Shown: positions 31,712-42,132 of the stretch, piece after piece
Numbering within the stretch: the first letter of the stretch is position 1
Layout of the letters: each line of letters begins with the position of its first letter
Assembly: GCF_021278985.1 (NCBI RefSeq)
Contig: NZ_CP082833.1
Location: 1,674,001 to 1,738,000, forward strand
Direction of reading: 5' to 3'
Length of the DNA: 64,000 nucleotides
Origin: Citrobacter rodentium NBRC 105723 = DSM 16636
GTDB taxonomy: Bacteria; Pseudomonadota; Gammaproteobacteria; Enterobacterales; Enterobacteriaceae
The notes under the pieces: model-generated
What the model was told of the DNA's origin: nothing
The model's input: only the letters and a program-made list of their open reading frames with translations
Database searches by the model: none
Made by a program: the position numbers and the translations under genes

Positions 31712-33187
31712 TTAAAGTGCCGTCGCTTCCGGCGCTTTTTTCTCTGCGCTCACCCACAGCGCTTCCAGCTCTTCCAGCGTTTTGCCTTTGGTTTCCGGCA
31801 CAAACTTCCACATAAACAGCGCTGCCAGCACCCCCATGCAGCCGTAGATCCAGTAGGAAAAACCGTTGTGGAAATGGGCCACCAGCCACGAATTTTTGTC
31901 CATCATCGGGAAGGTCCAGGAGACAAAGTAGTTTGCCAGCCACTGGGCGGCAACGGCGATAGCCAGCGCTTTGCCGCGGATGGCGTTGGGGAAGATCTCC
32001 GACAGCAGCACCCAGCATACCGGCCCCCAGGACATGGCGAAAGCGGCGACGTAGAACAGCATCGACAGCAGCGCGACGATACCTGGCGCCTGGGTATAAA
32101 ACGCGGTGCCGAGGCTGAACATACCGATCGCCATGCCGAGCGCGCCGATAATTTGCAGCGGCTTACGGCCAAACTTATCCACCGTCATAATGGCCAGTAC
32201 GGTGAAGCTCAGGTTGATTACGCCGACAATAATGGTCTGCAACAGGGCGACGTCGGTGCTGGCGCCCAGCGTCTTAAAGACCTCCGGCGCGTAGTAGAGC
32301 ACCACGTTAATGCCGACAAACTGCTGAAAGACGGACAGCATAATACCGATGACAATCACCCCCACGCCGAACATCAGCAGACGACCGCCGGTTTTGCGGC
32401 CATGCTCCAGCGACTGATGTATCTCCTGCACGGCCTGGGCGGCGAGCGTCGACCCCATGATTTTGCGCAGCACGCCTTCCGCCTGATCCTGCATGCCGCG
32501 CGCCATCAGCCAGCGCGGGCTTTCCGGAACGGTATACAGCAGCAGTAAGAAGAGCAGCGCGGGAATGCACTCCGAGGCGAACATATAGCGCCAGCCGTTG
32601 GTATTAAGCCAGGCGGCGTCGCCGGATTTGGCAATAAAATAGTTAACGCAGTACACCAGCAGCTGGCCGAAAATAATCGCGAACTGGTTAAAAGAAACCA
32701 GTTTTCCGCGTATTGGCGCAGGGGCCATTTCGGCGATATACATTGGCGACAGCATTGACGCTAACCCGACGCCGACACCGCCAATGATTCGATAAATAAC
32801 AAATTCGGGGACGTAACCGGCTAAATAAACGGGGACGGTATTATCCGGGTTGATGCTGGTGAACCCTAATTCCGGCCATGCGGAACCCACGCCGGAAATA
32901 AAGAACAGCAGGGCGGCGATTTTCAGCGAGTCGCGTCGGCCAAAGCGGTTGCTGCAATAGCCGCCGATGGCCCCGCCGATGATGCAGCCGATCAGCGCGC
33001 TGGCGACGCAGAAGCCGAGCAGCGAGTTGGCGGCGGATTCACTTAAATTTTGTGGCGCGACAAAGACGGTATTTAATGACTCGACGGTACCGGAAATGAC
33101 CGCGGTATCGTAGCCAAATAATAGCCCTCCTAATGTTGCGACTAATGTAATCGAAAAAATATAGCGGGAATTATATTGGGTATTCAT
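31712..33187 (-). CDS. xylE: D-xylose:H+ symporter XylE
   Basis: XylE is a 12-helix major facilitator sugar porter that imports D-xylose with a proton. Family motifs are present: RFGRRDSLK after helix 2, PESPRWLM in the central loop and PETKGKTLEEL after helix 12. The 491-residue length equals E. coli XylE. It is transcribed away from the PTS operon's regulator gene and lies downstream of malG on the same strand, from its own upstream region. Confidence 0.97.
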   Translation of the reverse strand: MNTQYNSRYIFSITLVATLGGLLFGYDTAVISGTVESLNTVFVAPQNLSESAANSLLGFCVASALIGCIIGGAIGGYCSNRFGRRDSLKIAALLFFISGVGSAWPELGFTSINPDNTVPVYLAGYVPEFVIYRIIGGVGVGLASMLSPMYIAEMAPAPIRGKLVSFNQFAIIFGQLLVYCVNYFIAKSGDAAWLNTNGWRYMFASECIPALLFLLLLYTVPESPRWLMARGMQDQAEGVLRKIMGSTLAAQAVQEIHQSLEHGRKTGGRLLMFGVGVIVIGIMLSVFQQFVGINVVLYYAPEVFKTLGASTDVALLQTIIVGVINLSFTVLAIMTVDKFGRKPLQIIGALGMAIGMFSLGTAFYTQAPGIVALLSMLFYVAAFAMSWGPVCWVLLSEIFPNAIRGKALAIAVAAQWLANYFVSWTFPMMDKNSWLVAHFHNGFSYWIYGCMGVLAALFMWKFVPETKGKTLEELEALWVSAEKKAPEATAL

Positions 33188-33523
33188 TCAGACCTGCCTT
33201 GGACGATACAGTTCTTTTTATCAGTGTCGATGATGGTGGGTTTTACAGGAAGGCAAAACAATTATCATTTTTTACATTGCAGTTATGTTATATCTTTTCT
33301 GTGATCTTAATTGCGTTTGCTTGGCGGCAATGCCTGGGTGGAAATAAAAATGCAGTGACCGTGAGCACGAAAGAAAATAATCGTAACGGCATTATCAAAT
33401 ATCATAAAAAAAAGGCGCTCCAGGGAGCGCCGAATTGCAGTCACAAGTTGAATAAATACACATTGAGGGTGCAGTGGCATTGCCCGTTGCCGGGCAGAGT
33501 TAACACAGGTACTTCGATGAAAC
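33188..33523. other. xylE upstream region and malGFE terminator
   Basis: This 336-base gap carries the xylE promoter region (AT-rich, about 33230-33400) and, nearer malG, the malEFG operon terminator at 33406-33431. I see no convincing gene in it. Confidence 0.6.
33406..33431 (-). terminator. Terminator of malEFG
   Basis: Read on the minus strand, GGCGCTC, a CCTG loop and GAGCGCC are followed by eight T. It lies about 90 bases after the malG stop. Confidence 0.88.
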
Positions 33524-34414
33524 TTAACCTTTCACACCGCCTGCCGTCAGGCCGTTAACCAGCCAGCGCTGCGCCAGCAGGAACACCAGAGTGATAGGGA
33601 TAGCGGACAGCACGGCCGCCGCGGCGAAATCGCCCCACAGGTAGTTTTGCGGGTTGAGATACTGCTGCATCCCTACCGCCAGGGTGTAGCTGTTAACGTC
33701 ACGCAGCAGCAGTGAAGCGACCGGCACTTCGGTAATGGCGGCAATAAACGACAGGATAAACACCACCGCCAGAATCGGCACCGACAGCGGCAGCAGCACC
33801 AGGCGGAAGGCCTGCCACGGCGTGGCGCCATCCAGCGCGGCGGCTTCTTCCAGCGAACCGTCGATGGTTTCGAAATAACCTTTGATAGTCCAGACATGCA
33901 GCGCGATACCGCCAAGATAGGCGAAGATCACCCCGCCGTGGGTGTTCAGGCCGATAAACGGAATATACTGGCCGAGGCGATCAAACAGAGCGTACAGCGC
34001 CACCAGCGACAGCACCGCCGGGAACATCTGGAAAATCAGCATCCCTTTCAGCAGCGTGGCTTTGCCCGGAAAGCGCATACGGGCAAAGGCGTAGGCGCAG
34101 GTGGTGGAGAGCGCCACGATGCCGATGGCGGTAATCCCGGCGATCTTCACCGAATTCCACAGCCATAACAGCACCGGGAAGGGAGGCGGCGTGACCCGGC
34201 CATCAGCATGTTCTACGCTGAAGCCCAGCGCCAGCCGCCAGTGCTCCCAGGAGATTTTTTCCGGGATCAGGCTGCCGGTGGCGAAGTTGCCTTCACGTAA
34301 TGAGATGGCGATAACCATCAGCAGCGGGAACATAATTGCCGCGATAAAAATCAGCAGCCCTAAGTGCGTCGTGAGAAGGCGTAACTTTTGAGATTTCGGT
34401 TGGACCATAGCCAT
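33524..34414 (-). CDS. malG: Maltose ABC transporter permease MalG
   Basis: MalG forms the inner-membrane channel with MalF, driven by MalK. The 296 residues contain six hydrophobic helices and the cytoplasmic EAA loop (EEAAALDGATPWQAFRLVLLP) that docks onto MalK. Length and sequence match E. coli. An unusual repeat element separates it from malF (see 34420-34569). Confidence 0.97.
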   Translation of the reverse strand: MAMVQPKSQKLRLLTTHLGLLIFIAAIMFPLLMVIAISLREGNFATGSLIPEKISWEHWRLALGFSVEHADGRVTPPPFPVLLWLWNSVKIAGITAIGIVALSTTCAYAFARMRFPGKATLLKGMLIFQMFPAVLSLVALYALFDRLGQYIPFIGLNTHGGVIFAYLGGIALHVWTIKGYFETIDGSLEEAAALDGATPWQAFRLVLLPLSVPILAVVFILSFIAAITEVPVASLLLRDVNSYTLAVGMQQYLNPQNYLWGDFAAAAVLSAIPITLVFLLAQRWLVNGLTAGGVKG

Positions 34415-34419
34415 ATTTT

Positions 34420-34569
34420 TCTTCGCTCCTTAACACCGTTCCAGGCTATTTTGCTTGCCATTTTGAACGCTGGCAGTGCTCAGAATCCTCACGTACTTCG
34501 TGTACGCTCCGGTTCTTGCGCGCTGGCAGCGCCCAAACTGGCTGCGCCAATAACGCCTGGTGATTCCAG
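34420..34569. repeat. Inserted palindromic intergenic repeat between malF and malG
   Basis: About 150 bases separate malF and malG, whereas in E. coli they are nearly adjacent. The insert contains palindromes such as CACGTACTTCGTGTACG (near 34490-34506) and GCGCGCTGGCAGCGC (near 34518-34532), and two similar CTGGCAG segments. It resembles short enterobacterial intergenic repeats (boxC-like); I cannot assign the family with certainty. Confidence 0.6.
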
Positions 34570-36114
34570 TTAGTCGAATTTCATTCGCGTGGCTTTCAGG
34601 TTAACGATAGCCAGCGCGCCTACCAGCAGGAAGATCAGCGTGGCAATCGCCGCCGCCAGGCCGAAGTCCTGTCCGCCGCCGCCCTCAAAGGCGATGCGGT
34701 AGGTATAACTGACGAGCAGGTCGGTATAACCGGCTGGCGTGGTGGTGCCGAGGCGGTCCGGACCACCGTTGGTCAACAGCTGAATCAGTACAAAGTTATT
34801 AAAGTTAAAGGCGAAGCTGGCGATCATCAGCGGCGTCAGCGGCTTAATCAGCAGCGGCAGCGTAATTTTAAAGAAGTTCTGGAACGGGCCTGCGCCGTCC
34901 ATCGCCGACGCTTCATACAGGTCGTCCGGTATCGCCTTCAGCAGCCCCATGCAGAGGATCATCATATACGGATAACCCAGCCAGGTATTGACGATGATAA
35001 TCATCGAACGCGCGGTCATGGGGTCGCTGAACCAGGCCGGTTTAATGCCGAACAGCGCGCTCAGCATCATGTTGATCTCACCAAAGCTCTGGTTAAACAG
35101 GCCTTTGAAAATCAGAATCGAGATAAATGACGGGACGGCATACGGCAGAATGAGCAGTACGCGGTAGATCGCTTTGCCTTTCAGCGATTCCCACTGCACT
35201 AGGCAGGCCAGCACCATGCCGACCGCCACGGTGAGGATCACGGTGAGCACCGAGAACACCACCGTCCAGACGAAGATAGCGAAGAACGGTTTCTGAATGC
35301 CTTCGTCGGTAAAGACGCGGGTGAAGTTATCCCAGCCGATGGTCACGGTATAGCCCGGACTGAGCTTTTCATCGCCCCAGTCGCCGTCAGCGGTGACGGA
35401 CTGATAAAAACCAATATCGTTATTCGGGCGGTACTGCACGCCGCTCTGGTTATTGGTCAGGGTGCCGTCGTCGGCCAGGGAGTAGAGCGGTCGCGTGCCG
35501 GAAAACTGGCGCAGCGAGCTCATGATCACTTTGCTCTCATCCGGCAGCACGGCGGTGATCTGGTTCAGCGCCTGACGGTTCTGAGTGATGACGCGCAGGC
35601 TGGCGCGTTCGCCTGCGGGCAGGGCATCCGCTTCTTTCAGCTGAATTTTCTGCTCGCCGCCAAATTTGAAGGCGTCAGAAAGATAGTATTTGCCGGTATC
35701 GCCATCGGTCAGCGCCAGCTGCCACTCGTCATCCACCGGGTATAGCCCAAAATTATAGGCTTTACCTGCCTGATAAGAGCGGTCCAGCAGGACCTGCTGC
35801 GCGCGTTCCTGCGCCAGCTGGTTGGTGCTGCTGTAGTTGGTAAACGCAATAGCGATGGTGCAGATCAGCGGAAACAGGACGAACAGTCCCATCCCGGCCA
35901 TTCCCGGATAAACATAGCGCCAGGCGTAAGCTTTACGTCTGGCGAAAATATAGAGGCCAACCGAGCTTAAAATCAGCGTCATGATGGCGAACAGGTACTC
36001 CCCCTGGGCGTACATTAAAACGACAAGATAACCTACCAGCAGAGCCAGCAGACCAATCACTGACCATTTCAGCGTGTCGCTTTGCCACCAGTATTTCTTT
36101 TTAACGACATCCAT
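34570..36114 (-). CDS. malF: Maltose ABC transporter permease MalF
   Basis: MalF (514 residues, as in E. coli) has eight membrane segments, the large periplasmic P2 loop (about residues 95-275) that contacts MalE, and the EAA loop EASAMDGAGPFQNFFKITLP. It forms the MalFGK2 complex. A REP element and a hairpin lie between it and malE, a layout known from E. coli to favour malE expression. Confidence 0.97.
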   Translation of the reverse strand: MDVVKKKYWWQSDTLKWSVIGLLALLVGYLVVLMYAQGEYLFAIMTLILSSVGLYIFARRKAYAWRYVYPGMAGMGLFVLFPLICTIAIAFTNYSSTNQLAQERAQQVLLDRSYQAGKAYNFGLYPVDDEWQLALTDGDTGKYYLSDAFKFGGEQKIQLKEADALPAGERASLRVITQNRQALNQITAVLPDESKVIMSSLRQFSGTRPLYSLADDGTLTNNQSGVQYRPNNDIGFYQSVTADGDWGDEKLSPGYTVTIGWDNFTRVFTDEGIQKPFFAIFVWTVVFSVLTVILTVAVGMVLACLVQWESLKGKAIYRVLLILPYAVPSFISILIFKGLFNQSFGEINMMLSALFGIKPAWFSDPMTARSMIIIVNTWLGYPYMMILCMGLLKAIPDDLYEASAMDGAGPFQNFFKITLPLLIKPLTPLMIASFAFNFNNFVLIQLLTNGGPDRLGTTTPAGYTDLLVSYTYRIAFEGGGGQDFGLAAAIATLIFLLVGALAIVNLKATRMKFD

Positions 36115-36192
36115 GGGGTTCTTCCTCTACAACGGTGAAAACTTATCGTCAGGGGCGCTCTGCTTACCTGACCTACGGTTCGAAACCGTAGT

Positions 36193-36226
36193 TGTAGGGC
36201 GGGTAAACGAAGCGCCACCCGCCGCT
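36193..36226. repeat. REP element between malE and malF
   Basis: The unit GTAGGGCGGGTAAACGAAGC followed by GCCACCCGCC is preceded by the small hairpin ACGGTTTCGAAACCGT-like at 36175-36190. In E. coli REP sequences here stabilise the malE message. Confidence 0.8.
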
Positions 36227-36230
36227 TTAC

Positions 36231-37421
36231 TTACTTGGTGATACGGCCTTGTGCATCCTTCAGCGCAGCGTCTACGGTCTGACGGCCGCTGGCGGCGTTG
36301 ATCACTGCCGTGCGCACCGCATACCAGAAGGCGGACATCTGCGGGATATTCGGCATGATTTCACCTTTCTGGGCGTTATCCATCGTGGCGGCGATGCGCG
36401 GATCTTTCGCTAACTGATCCTGATAGGATTTCAGCGCCACCGCGCCCAGCGGTTTGTCCTTGTTGACGTCCGCCAGACCCTCATCGGTCAGCAGGTAGTT
36501 TTCGAGGAACTCTTTCGCCAGCTCTTTGTTCGGGCTGGCGGCGTTAATACCCGCGCTCAGTACGCCGACGAACGGTTTCGATGGTTTACCTTTAAAGGTC
36601 GGCAGCAGGGTCACGCCGTAGTTCACTTTGCCCTTGTCGATATTCGACCACGCCCACGGCCCGTTAATGGTCATCGCCGTTTCGCCCTTGTTAAAGGCCG
36701 CTTCGGCGATGGAGTAATCGGTATCCGCGTTCATGTGTTTGTTTTTAATCAGGTCGACCAGGAAGGTCAGACCGGCCTTCGCGCCCGCGCTGTCGACGCC
36801 GACGTCTTTCACGTCATATTTGCCGTTTTCAAATTTGAAGGCGTAACCGCCGTCGGCGGCGATCAGCGGCCAGGTGAAGTACGGTTCCTGCAGGTTGAAC
36901 ATCAGCGCGCTCTTACCTTTCGCCTTCAGCTCTTTATCCAGCGCCGGGATCTCTTCCCAGGTTTTCGGCGGGTTCGGCACCAGATCTTTGTTATAAATCA
37001 GCGACAGCGCTTCGACCGCAATCGGGTAGGCGATCAGCTTGCCGTTATAACGCACCGCATCCCAGGTAAATGGATACAGCTTGTCCTGGAACGCTTTGTC
37101 CGGGGTGATTTCAGCCAGCAGGCCTGACTGCGCGTAGCCGCCGAAACGGTCATGCGCCCAGAAGATGATGTCCGGGCCGTCGCCGGTCGCCGCAACCTGC
37201 GGGAATTTCTCTTCCAACTTATCCGGATGCTCAACGGTCACTTTGATGCCGGTGTCTTTCTCGAATTTTTTACCCACTTCAGCCAGGCCGTTATAGCCCT
37301 TGTCGCCGTTAATCCAGATAACCAGCTTACCTTCTTCAATTTTGGCAAGCGCCGGTGCCGAAATCATCATTGCTGCAAGGGCGGACAATGCGAAAACGCG
37401 TGCGCCAGTCTTGATCTTCAT
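36231..37421 (-). CDS. malE: Maltose-binding periplasmic protein MalE
   Basis: MalE captures maltose and maltodextrins in the periplasm and delivers them to MalFGK2. The 396-residue precursor starts MKIKTGARVFALSAL and has a signal peptide cleaved at ALA-KIEEGK, as in E. coli. The open frame extends upstream to 37718 but that part overlaps the mal regulatory region and is not coding. Confidence 0.98.
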   Translation of the reverse strand: MKIKTGARVFALSALAAMMISAPALAKIEEGKLVIWINGDKGYNGLAEVGKKFEKDTGIKVTVEHPDKLEEKFPQVAATGDGPDIIFWAHDRFGGYAQSGLLAEITPDKAFQDKLYPFTWDAVRYNGKLIAYPIAVEALSLIYNKDLVPNPPKTWEEIPALDKELKAKGKSALMFNLQEPYFTWPLIAADGGYAFKFENGKYDVKDVGVDSAGAKAGLTFLVDLIKNKHMNADTDYSIAEAAFNKGETAMTINGPWAWSNIDKGKVNYGVTLLPTFKGKPSKPFVGVLSAGINAASPNKELAKEFLENYLLTDEGLADVNKDKPLGAVALKSYQDQLAKDPRIAATMDNAQKGEIMPNIPQMSAFWYAVRTAVINAASGRQTVDAALKDAQGRITK

Positions 37422-37791
37422 ATCTGCCATCCTTTTGGTGATGTGCTCGTGGTACGAATTCAGTGGTTCAACGTGCTCCAGTTTCCTTAATTGACATCCT
37501 CTTTCCATCATCCTTCCCCCTACGCCCCACGGTCGCTTTATGTGATCTGTGTTACATAAATGTGAGTAATGCGTGCTGGCGCACATAAAAACAGCTCCAT
37601 TTTTGCAAGCGACATCACGAAATTCCCTGCCGCCGTCGGGCTCTGGTCTCAGACGTCCTTCTCTCATCCTCCCGACTCCTCCCCCATAAAAAAGCCGGGG
37701 GGTGGAGGATTTACGCAATCAATGATTCACGCATAGTCAGGCCATCATGAATGTTGCTGTCGATGACAGGTTGTAACGAAGGGAGAAGGGC
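37422..37791. promoter_or_regulatory. Divergent malE/malK control region (MalT and CRP sites)
   Basis: This 370-base region has the E. coli malEp-malKp arrangement. MalT boxes are visible as CTCATCCTCCC (37663-37673), ACTCCTCCCCC (37675-37685) and GGGGGGTGGAGGAT (37697-37710) on the malK side, with another pair in CATCATCCTTCCCCC (37506-37520) on the malE side. A good CRP site, TGTGATCTGTGTTACATA (37541-37558), lies between, and a second weaker one starts at 37561. Confidence 0.85.
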
Positions 37792-38901
<1,110 letters not shown>

Positions 38902-39004
38902 GCTCCCCATTAAAAAAACAAAACGCAAAACCCTTCGAGGCTGTATCGAGGCGGCCCGAAGGATGACGCGTTTAAAGAAAAGCAATGATCTCAGGAGATA
39001 AAAG

Positions 39005-40354
39005 ATGATTACTCTGCGCAAACTCCCCCTGGCGGTTGCCGTGGCGGCAGGCATGATGTCTGTCCAGGCAATGGCCGTAGATTTTCATGGTTATGCTCGT
39101 TCCGGTATCGGCTGGACGGGTAGCGGCGGCGAACAGCAGTGTTTCCAGGCAACCGGCGCTCAAAGTAAATACCGTCTTGGTAACGAATGTGAAACCTACG
39201 CGGAACTGAAACTGGGCCAGGAAGTGTGGAAAGAGGGCGACAAGAGCTTCTATTTCGACACCAACGTCGCTTACTCGGTCGCGCAGCAGAACGACTGGGA
39301 AGGTACCGATCCGGCGTTCCGTGAAGCTAACGTGCAGGGTAAAAACCTGATCGACTGGCTGCCGGGCTCCACCATCTGGGCGGGTAAGCGCTTCTATCAG
39401 CGTCATGACGTCCACATGATCGACTTCTACTACTGGGATATTTCCGGTCCTGGCGCCGGTATCGAAAACATCGATCTGGGCTTCGGTAAACTCTCTCTGG
39501 CCGCTACCCGTTCTCAGGAAGCGGGCGGTTCTTACACCTTCAGCAGCCAGAATATTTACGATCGCTCCAAAGATACCGCCAACGACGTGTTTGACGTGCG
39601 TTTAGCCGGTCTGGAAACCAACCCGGACGGCGTGCTGGAGCTGGGCGTTGACTACGGTCGCGCGAATACCACCGACGACTACCGTCTGGCGGATGGCGCA
39701 TCTAAAGATGGCTGGATGTTCACGGCGGAACACACCCAGAGCATGCTGAAGGGCTACAACAAGTTTGTGGTTCAGTATGCCACGGATGCGATGACCACTC
39801 ATGGTAAAGGGGTTGCGCAGGGCTCTTATGGTTCCACATTCACCGTCGGTGAGGGTGACGACCAGATCCATTACGTCGACAGCTATGTTAATAACAACGG
39901 TAAGCTGTGGCGTATTCTCGACCACGGGGCAATCTCCCTCGGCGACCGCTGGGATCTGATGTACGTCGGTATGTACCAGAAGACCGATCTGGATAACGAT
40001 CTTGGCACCGACTGGTGGACCGTGGGCGTGCGTCCGATGTTCAAATGGACGCCGATCATGAGCACCCTGCTGGAAGTGGGCTATGACAACGTCAAATCCC
40101 AGCAGACCGGCGACCGCAACAATCAGTACAAAATCACCCTGGCGCAACAGTGGCAGGCTGGCGACAGCATCTGGTCACGTCCGGCTATCCGCGTCTTCGC
40201 AACCTATGCGAAATGGGATGAGAAGTGGGGTTATATCAAAGATGGCGATAACACCCTGCGCTATGCCGCTGCCAACAACTCTGGTTTCAGCACAACCAGC
40301 CGCGGCGACAGCGATGAGTGGTCCTTCGGCGCCCAGATGGAAATCTGGTGGTAA
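39005..40354 (+). CDS. lamB: Maltoporin LamB
   Basis: LamB is the outer-membrane maltodextrin channel and phage lambda receptor. The 449-residue precursor has a signal peptide ending AMA-VDFHGY, a beta-barrel sequence throughout and the terminal aromatic residues QMEIWW. AGGAG lies ten bases before the ATG. Surface-loop regions (about residues 260-290 and 395-430) differ from E. coli, as expected for phage-exposed loops. Confidence 0.97.
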   Translation: MITLRKLPLAVAVAAGMMSVQAMAVDFHGYARSGIGWTGSGGEQQCFQATGAQSKYRLGNECETYAELKLGQEVWKEGDKSFYFDTNVAYSVAQQNDWEGTDPAFREANVQGKNLIDWLPGSTIWAGKRFYQRHDVHMIDFYYWDISGPGAGIENIDLGFGKLSLAATRSQEAGGSYTFSSQNIYDRSKDTANDVFDVRLAGLETNPDGVLELGVDYGRANTTDDYRLADGASKDGWMFTAEHTQSMLKGYNKFVVQYATDAMTTHGKGVAQGSYGSTFTVGEGDDQIHYVDSYVNNNGKLWRILDHGAISLGDRWDLMYVGMYQKTDLDNDLGTDWWTVGVRPMFKWTPIMSTLLEVGYDNVKSQQTGDRNNQYKITLAQQWQAGDSIWSRPAIRVFATYAKWDEKWGYIKDGDNTLRYAAANNSGFSTTSRGDSDEWSFGAQMEIWW

Positions 40355-40396
40355 CAGCTGACGTAAGGGGGACGCCAGTCCCCCGGTAACGAGATG

Positions 40397-40429
40397 CGGG
40401 CCGGATAAGGCATCGCGCCGTCCGGCCAA
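40397..40429. repeat. REP element between lamB and malM
   Basis: GCGGGCCGGATAAGGCATCG followed by CGCCGTCCGGCC forms a REP unit, at the position where E. coli also carries one. Confidence 0.75.
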
Positions 40430-40503
40430 TCCGCACCGTTTTTCACGGTTTAGCGCGCTATTGCCTGGCCACCGCTGAACCCATGCTTTCTGAGGTGATA
40501 ACA

Positions 40504-41442
40504 ATGAAAATGAAGAAAAGTCTCGTCGCCCTCTGTCTGTCCGCCGGGTTGTTCGCCAGCGCGCCGGGCATCACGCTGGCAGAAGTCAACTATGTGCCGC
40601 AGAACACCAGCGCCGCGCCATCCATTCCGGCCGCCGCGCTGCAACAGTTAACCTGGACGCCGGTCGATCAGTCTAAAACCCAGTCCGTCCAGCTTCCTGG
40701 CGGCGGCCAGCGTCTGGACGTCGCGGGCATTACCGGCCCGGTCGCCGCCTGGAGCGTGCCGGCGAATATCGGCGAACTGAACCTTACGCTCTCCAGCGAA
40801 GTGAATAAGCAAACCAGCGTATTTGCGCCGAACGTACTGATTCTTGACCAGAATATGACGCCTTCCGCATTCTTCCCCAGCAGCTACTTCACCTATCAGG
40901 AGCCGGGCGTAATGAGCGCGGATCGGCTGGAAGGGGTAATGCGCCTGACGCCTGCGCTGGGCCAGCAGAAGCTTTACGTGCTGGTGTTTACCACCGAAAA
41001 AGATCTCCAGCAGACCACCAGACTGCTCGATCCGGCGAAAGCGTATGCCAAAGGCGTGGGGAATGCCGTTCCGGATATTCCGGACCCTGTCGCCCGCCAT
41101 ACCACCGACGGTCTGCTGAAACTGAAAGTAAAAACCAGCAGCAGCTCCAGCGTGCTGGTGGGGCCGCTGTTTGGTTCTTCCGGCCCTGGGCCTGTGACGG
41201 TCGGCAATACCGCCGCGCCTGCGCCAGCCTATGCCGCGCCCGCTGCCGCGCCGACCCCTGCGCCGGTTAAGAAAAGCGAGCCGATGTTGAACGATACCGA
41301 AAGCTACTTTAACAAGGCGATTAAAGACGCCGTCGCCAAAGGCGACGTGGATAAAGCGCTGAAACTGCTTGATGAAGCTGAACGTCTGGGATCGACATCT
41401 GCCCGTTCCACCTTTATCAGCAGTGTAAAAGGCAAGGGGTAA
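40504..41442 (+). CDS. malM: Periplasmic maltose-regulon protein MalM
   Basis: MalM is the last gene of malK-lamB-malM; its role is not established. The 312-residue precursor has a signal peptide cleaved near TLA-EVNYVP and an Ala/Pro-rich linker at about residues 240-260. The ATG at 40504 gives the MKMKKSLVALC start of the E. coli protein; the frame upstream has no support. Confidence 0.95.
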   Translation: MKMKKSLVALCLSAGLFASAPGITLAEVNYVPQNTSAAPSIPAAALQQLTWTPVDQSKTQSVQLPGGGQRLDVAGITGPVAAWSVPANIGELNLTLSSEVNKQTSVFAPNVLILDQNMTPSAFFPSSYFTYQEPGVMSADRLEGVMRLTPALGQQKLYVLVFTTEKDLQQTTRLLDPAKAYAKGVGNAVPDIPDPVARHTTDGLLKLKVKTSSSSSVLVGPLFGSSGPGPVTVGNTAAPAPAYAAPAAAPTPAPVKKSEPMLNDTESYFNKAIKDAVAKGDVDKALKLLDEAERLGSTSARSTFISSVKGKG

Positions 41443-41622
41443 GGGTTTCCCCACATTGCTGATTTGCAACAACTGGTGCGTCTTATGGCGCACCTTTTTT
41501 TTAGCTTTCGATGCTGATTGTTACTTTTTTGTTGCGCAACAGATCACTTAATTGTGTTTCTTCCTTCTGAAATCGTTTTTCTGCGATACAATGACCTCCG
41601 GTTATGAAACGGAGAGTCAGGC

Positions 41623-42120
41623 ATGTCACACCCTGCGTTAACGCAATTGCGTGCGCTGCGTTATTTTGAGGCAATCCCTGCGCTGGAACCCGAACTGCTT
41701 GACTGGCTGTTACTGGAAGATTCCATGACAAAGCGTTTTGAACAGCAGGGAAAACGGGTCACCGTGACGCTGATAAGGGAAGCGTTCGTGGGTCAAAATG
41801 AGGTGGCGGAAGAGCTGGCGCTGCTGCCAGGCGAATCCCGCTACTGGCTGCGTGAAATCCTGCTCTGTGCCGATGGCGTTCCCTGGCTTGCCGGGCGCAC
41901 CGTGGTGCCTGAATCAACGCTCAGCGGTCCGGAAATAGCCCTACAAAACCTGGGCAAAACCCCGTTAGGGCGCTATCTTTTTACATCATCGACATTAACC
42001 CGAGATTTTATTGAGATTGGTTGTGATGCCGGACTCTGGGGACGACGCTCCCGCCTGCGGCTGAGCGGTAAGCCACTGCTGCTGACCGAGCTGTTTTTAC
42101 CTGCATCACCGTTGTACTAA
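41623..42120 (+). CDS. ubiC: Chorismate pyruvate-lyase UbiC
   Basis: UbiC splits chorismate into 4-hydroxybenzoate and pyruvate, the first step of ubiquinone synthesis. The 165-residue length is that of E. coli, and conserved stretches include RYWLREILLCADGVPWLAGRT (split here as one 20-residue core) and LGRYLFTS. ACGGAGAG precedes the ATG. It is 12 bases from ubiA. Confidence 0.95.
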   Translation: MSHPALTQLRALRYFEAIPALEPELLDWLLLEDSMTKRFEQQGKRVTVTLIREAFVGQNEVAEELALLPGESRYWLREILLCADGVPWLAGRTVVPESTLSGPEIALQNLGKTPLGRYLFTSSTLTRDFIEIGCDAGLWGRRSRLRLSGKPLLLTELFLPASPLY

Positions 42121-42132
42121 GAGGAAAATAAA

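Noticed and set aside
33199..33558. 119-codon plus-strand frame in the xylE-malG gap
   Set aside because: It runs through the malEFG terminator and into the antisense of malG; its composition is unlike a protein.
37422..37718. N-terminal extension of malE
   Set aside because: It covers MalT and CRP sites; the MKIKTG start with its signal peptide is well established for MalE.
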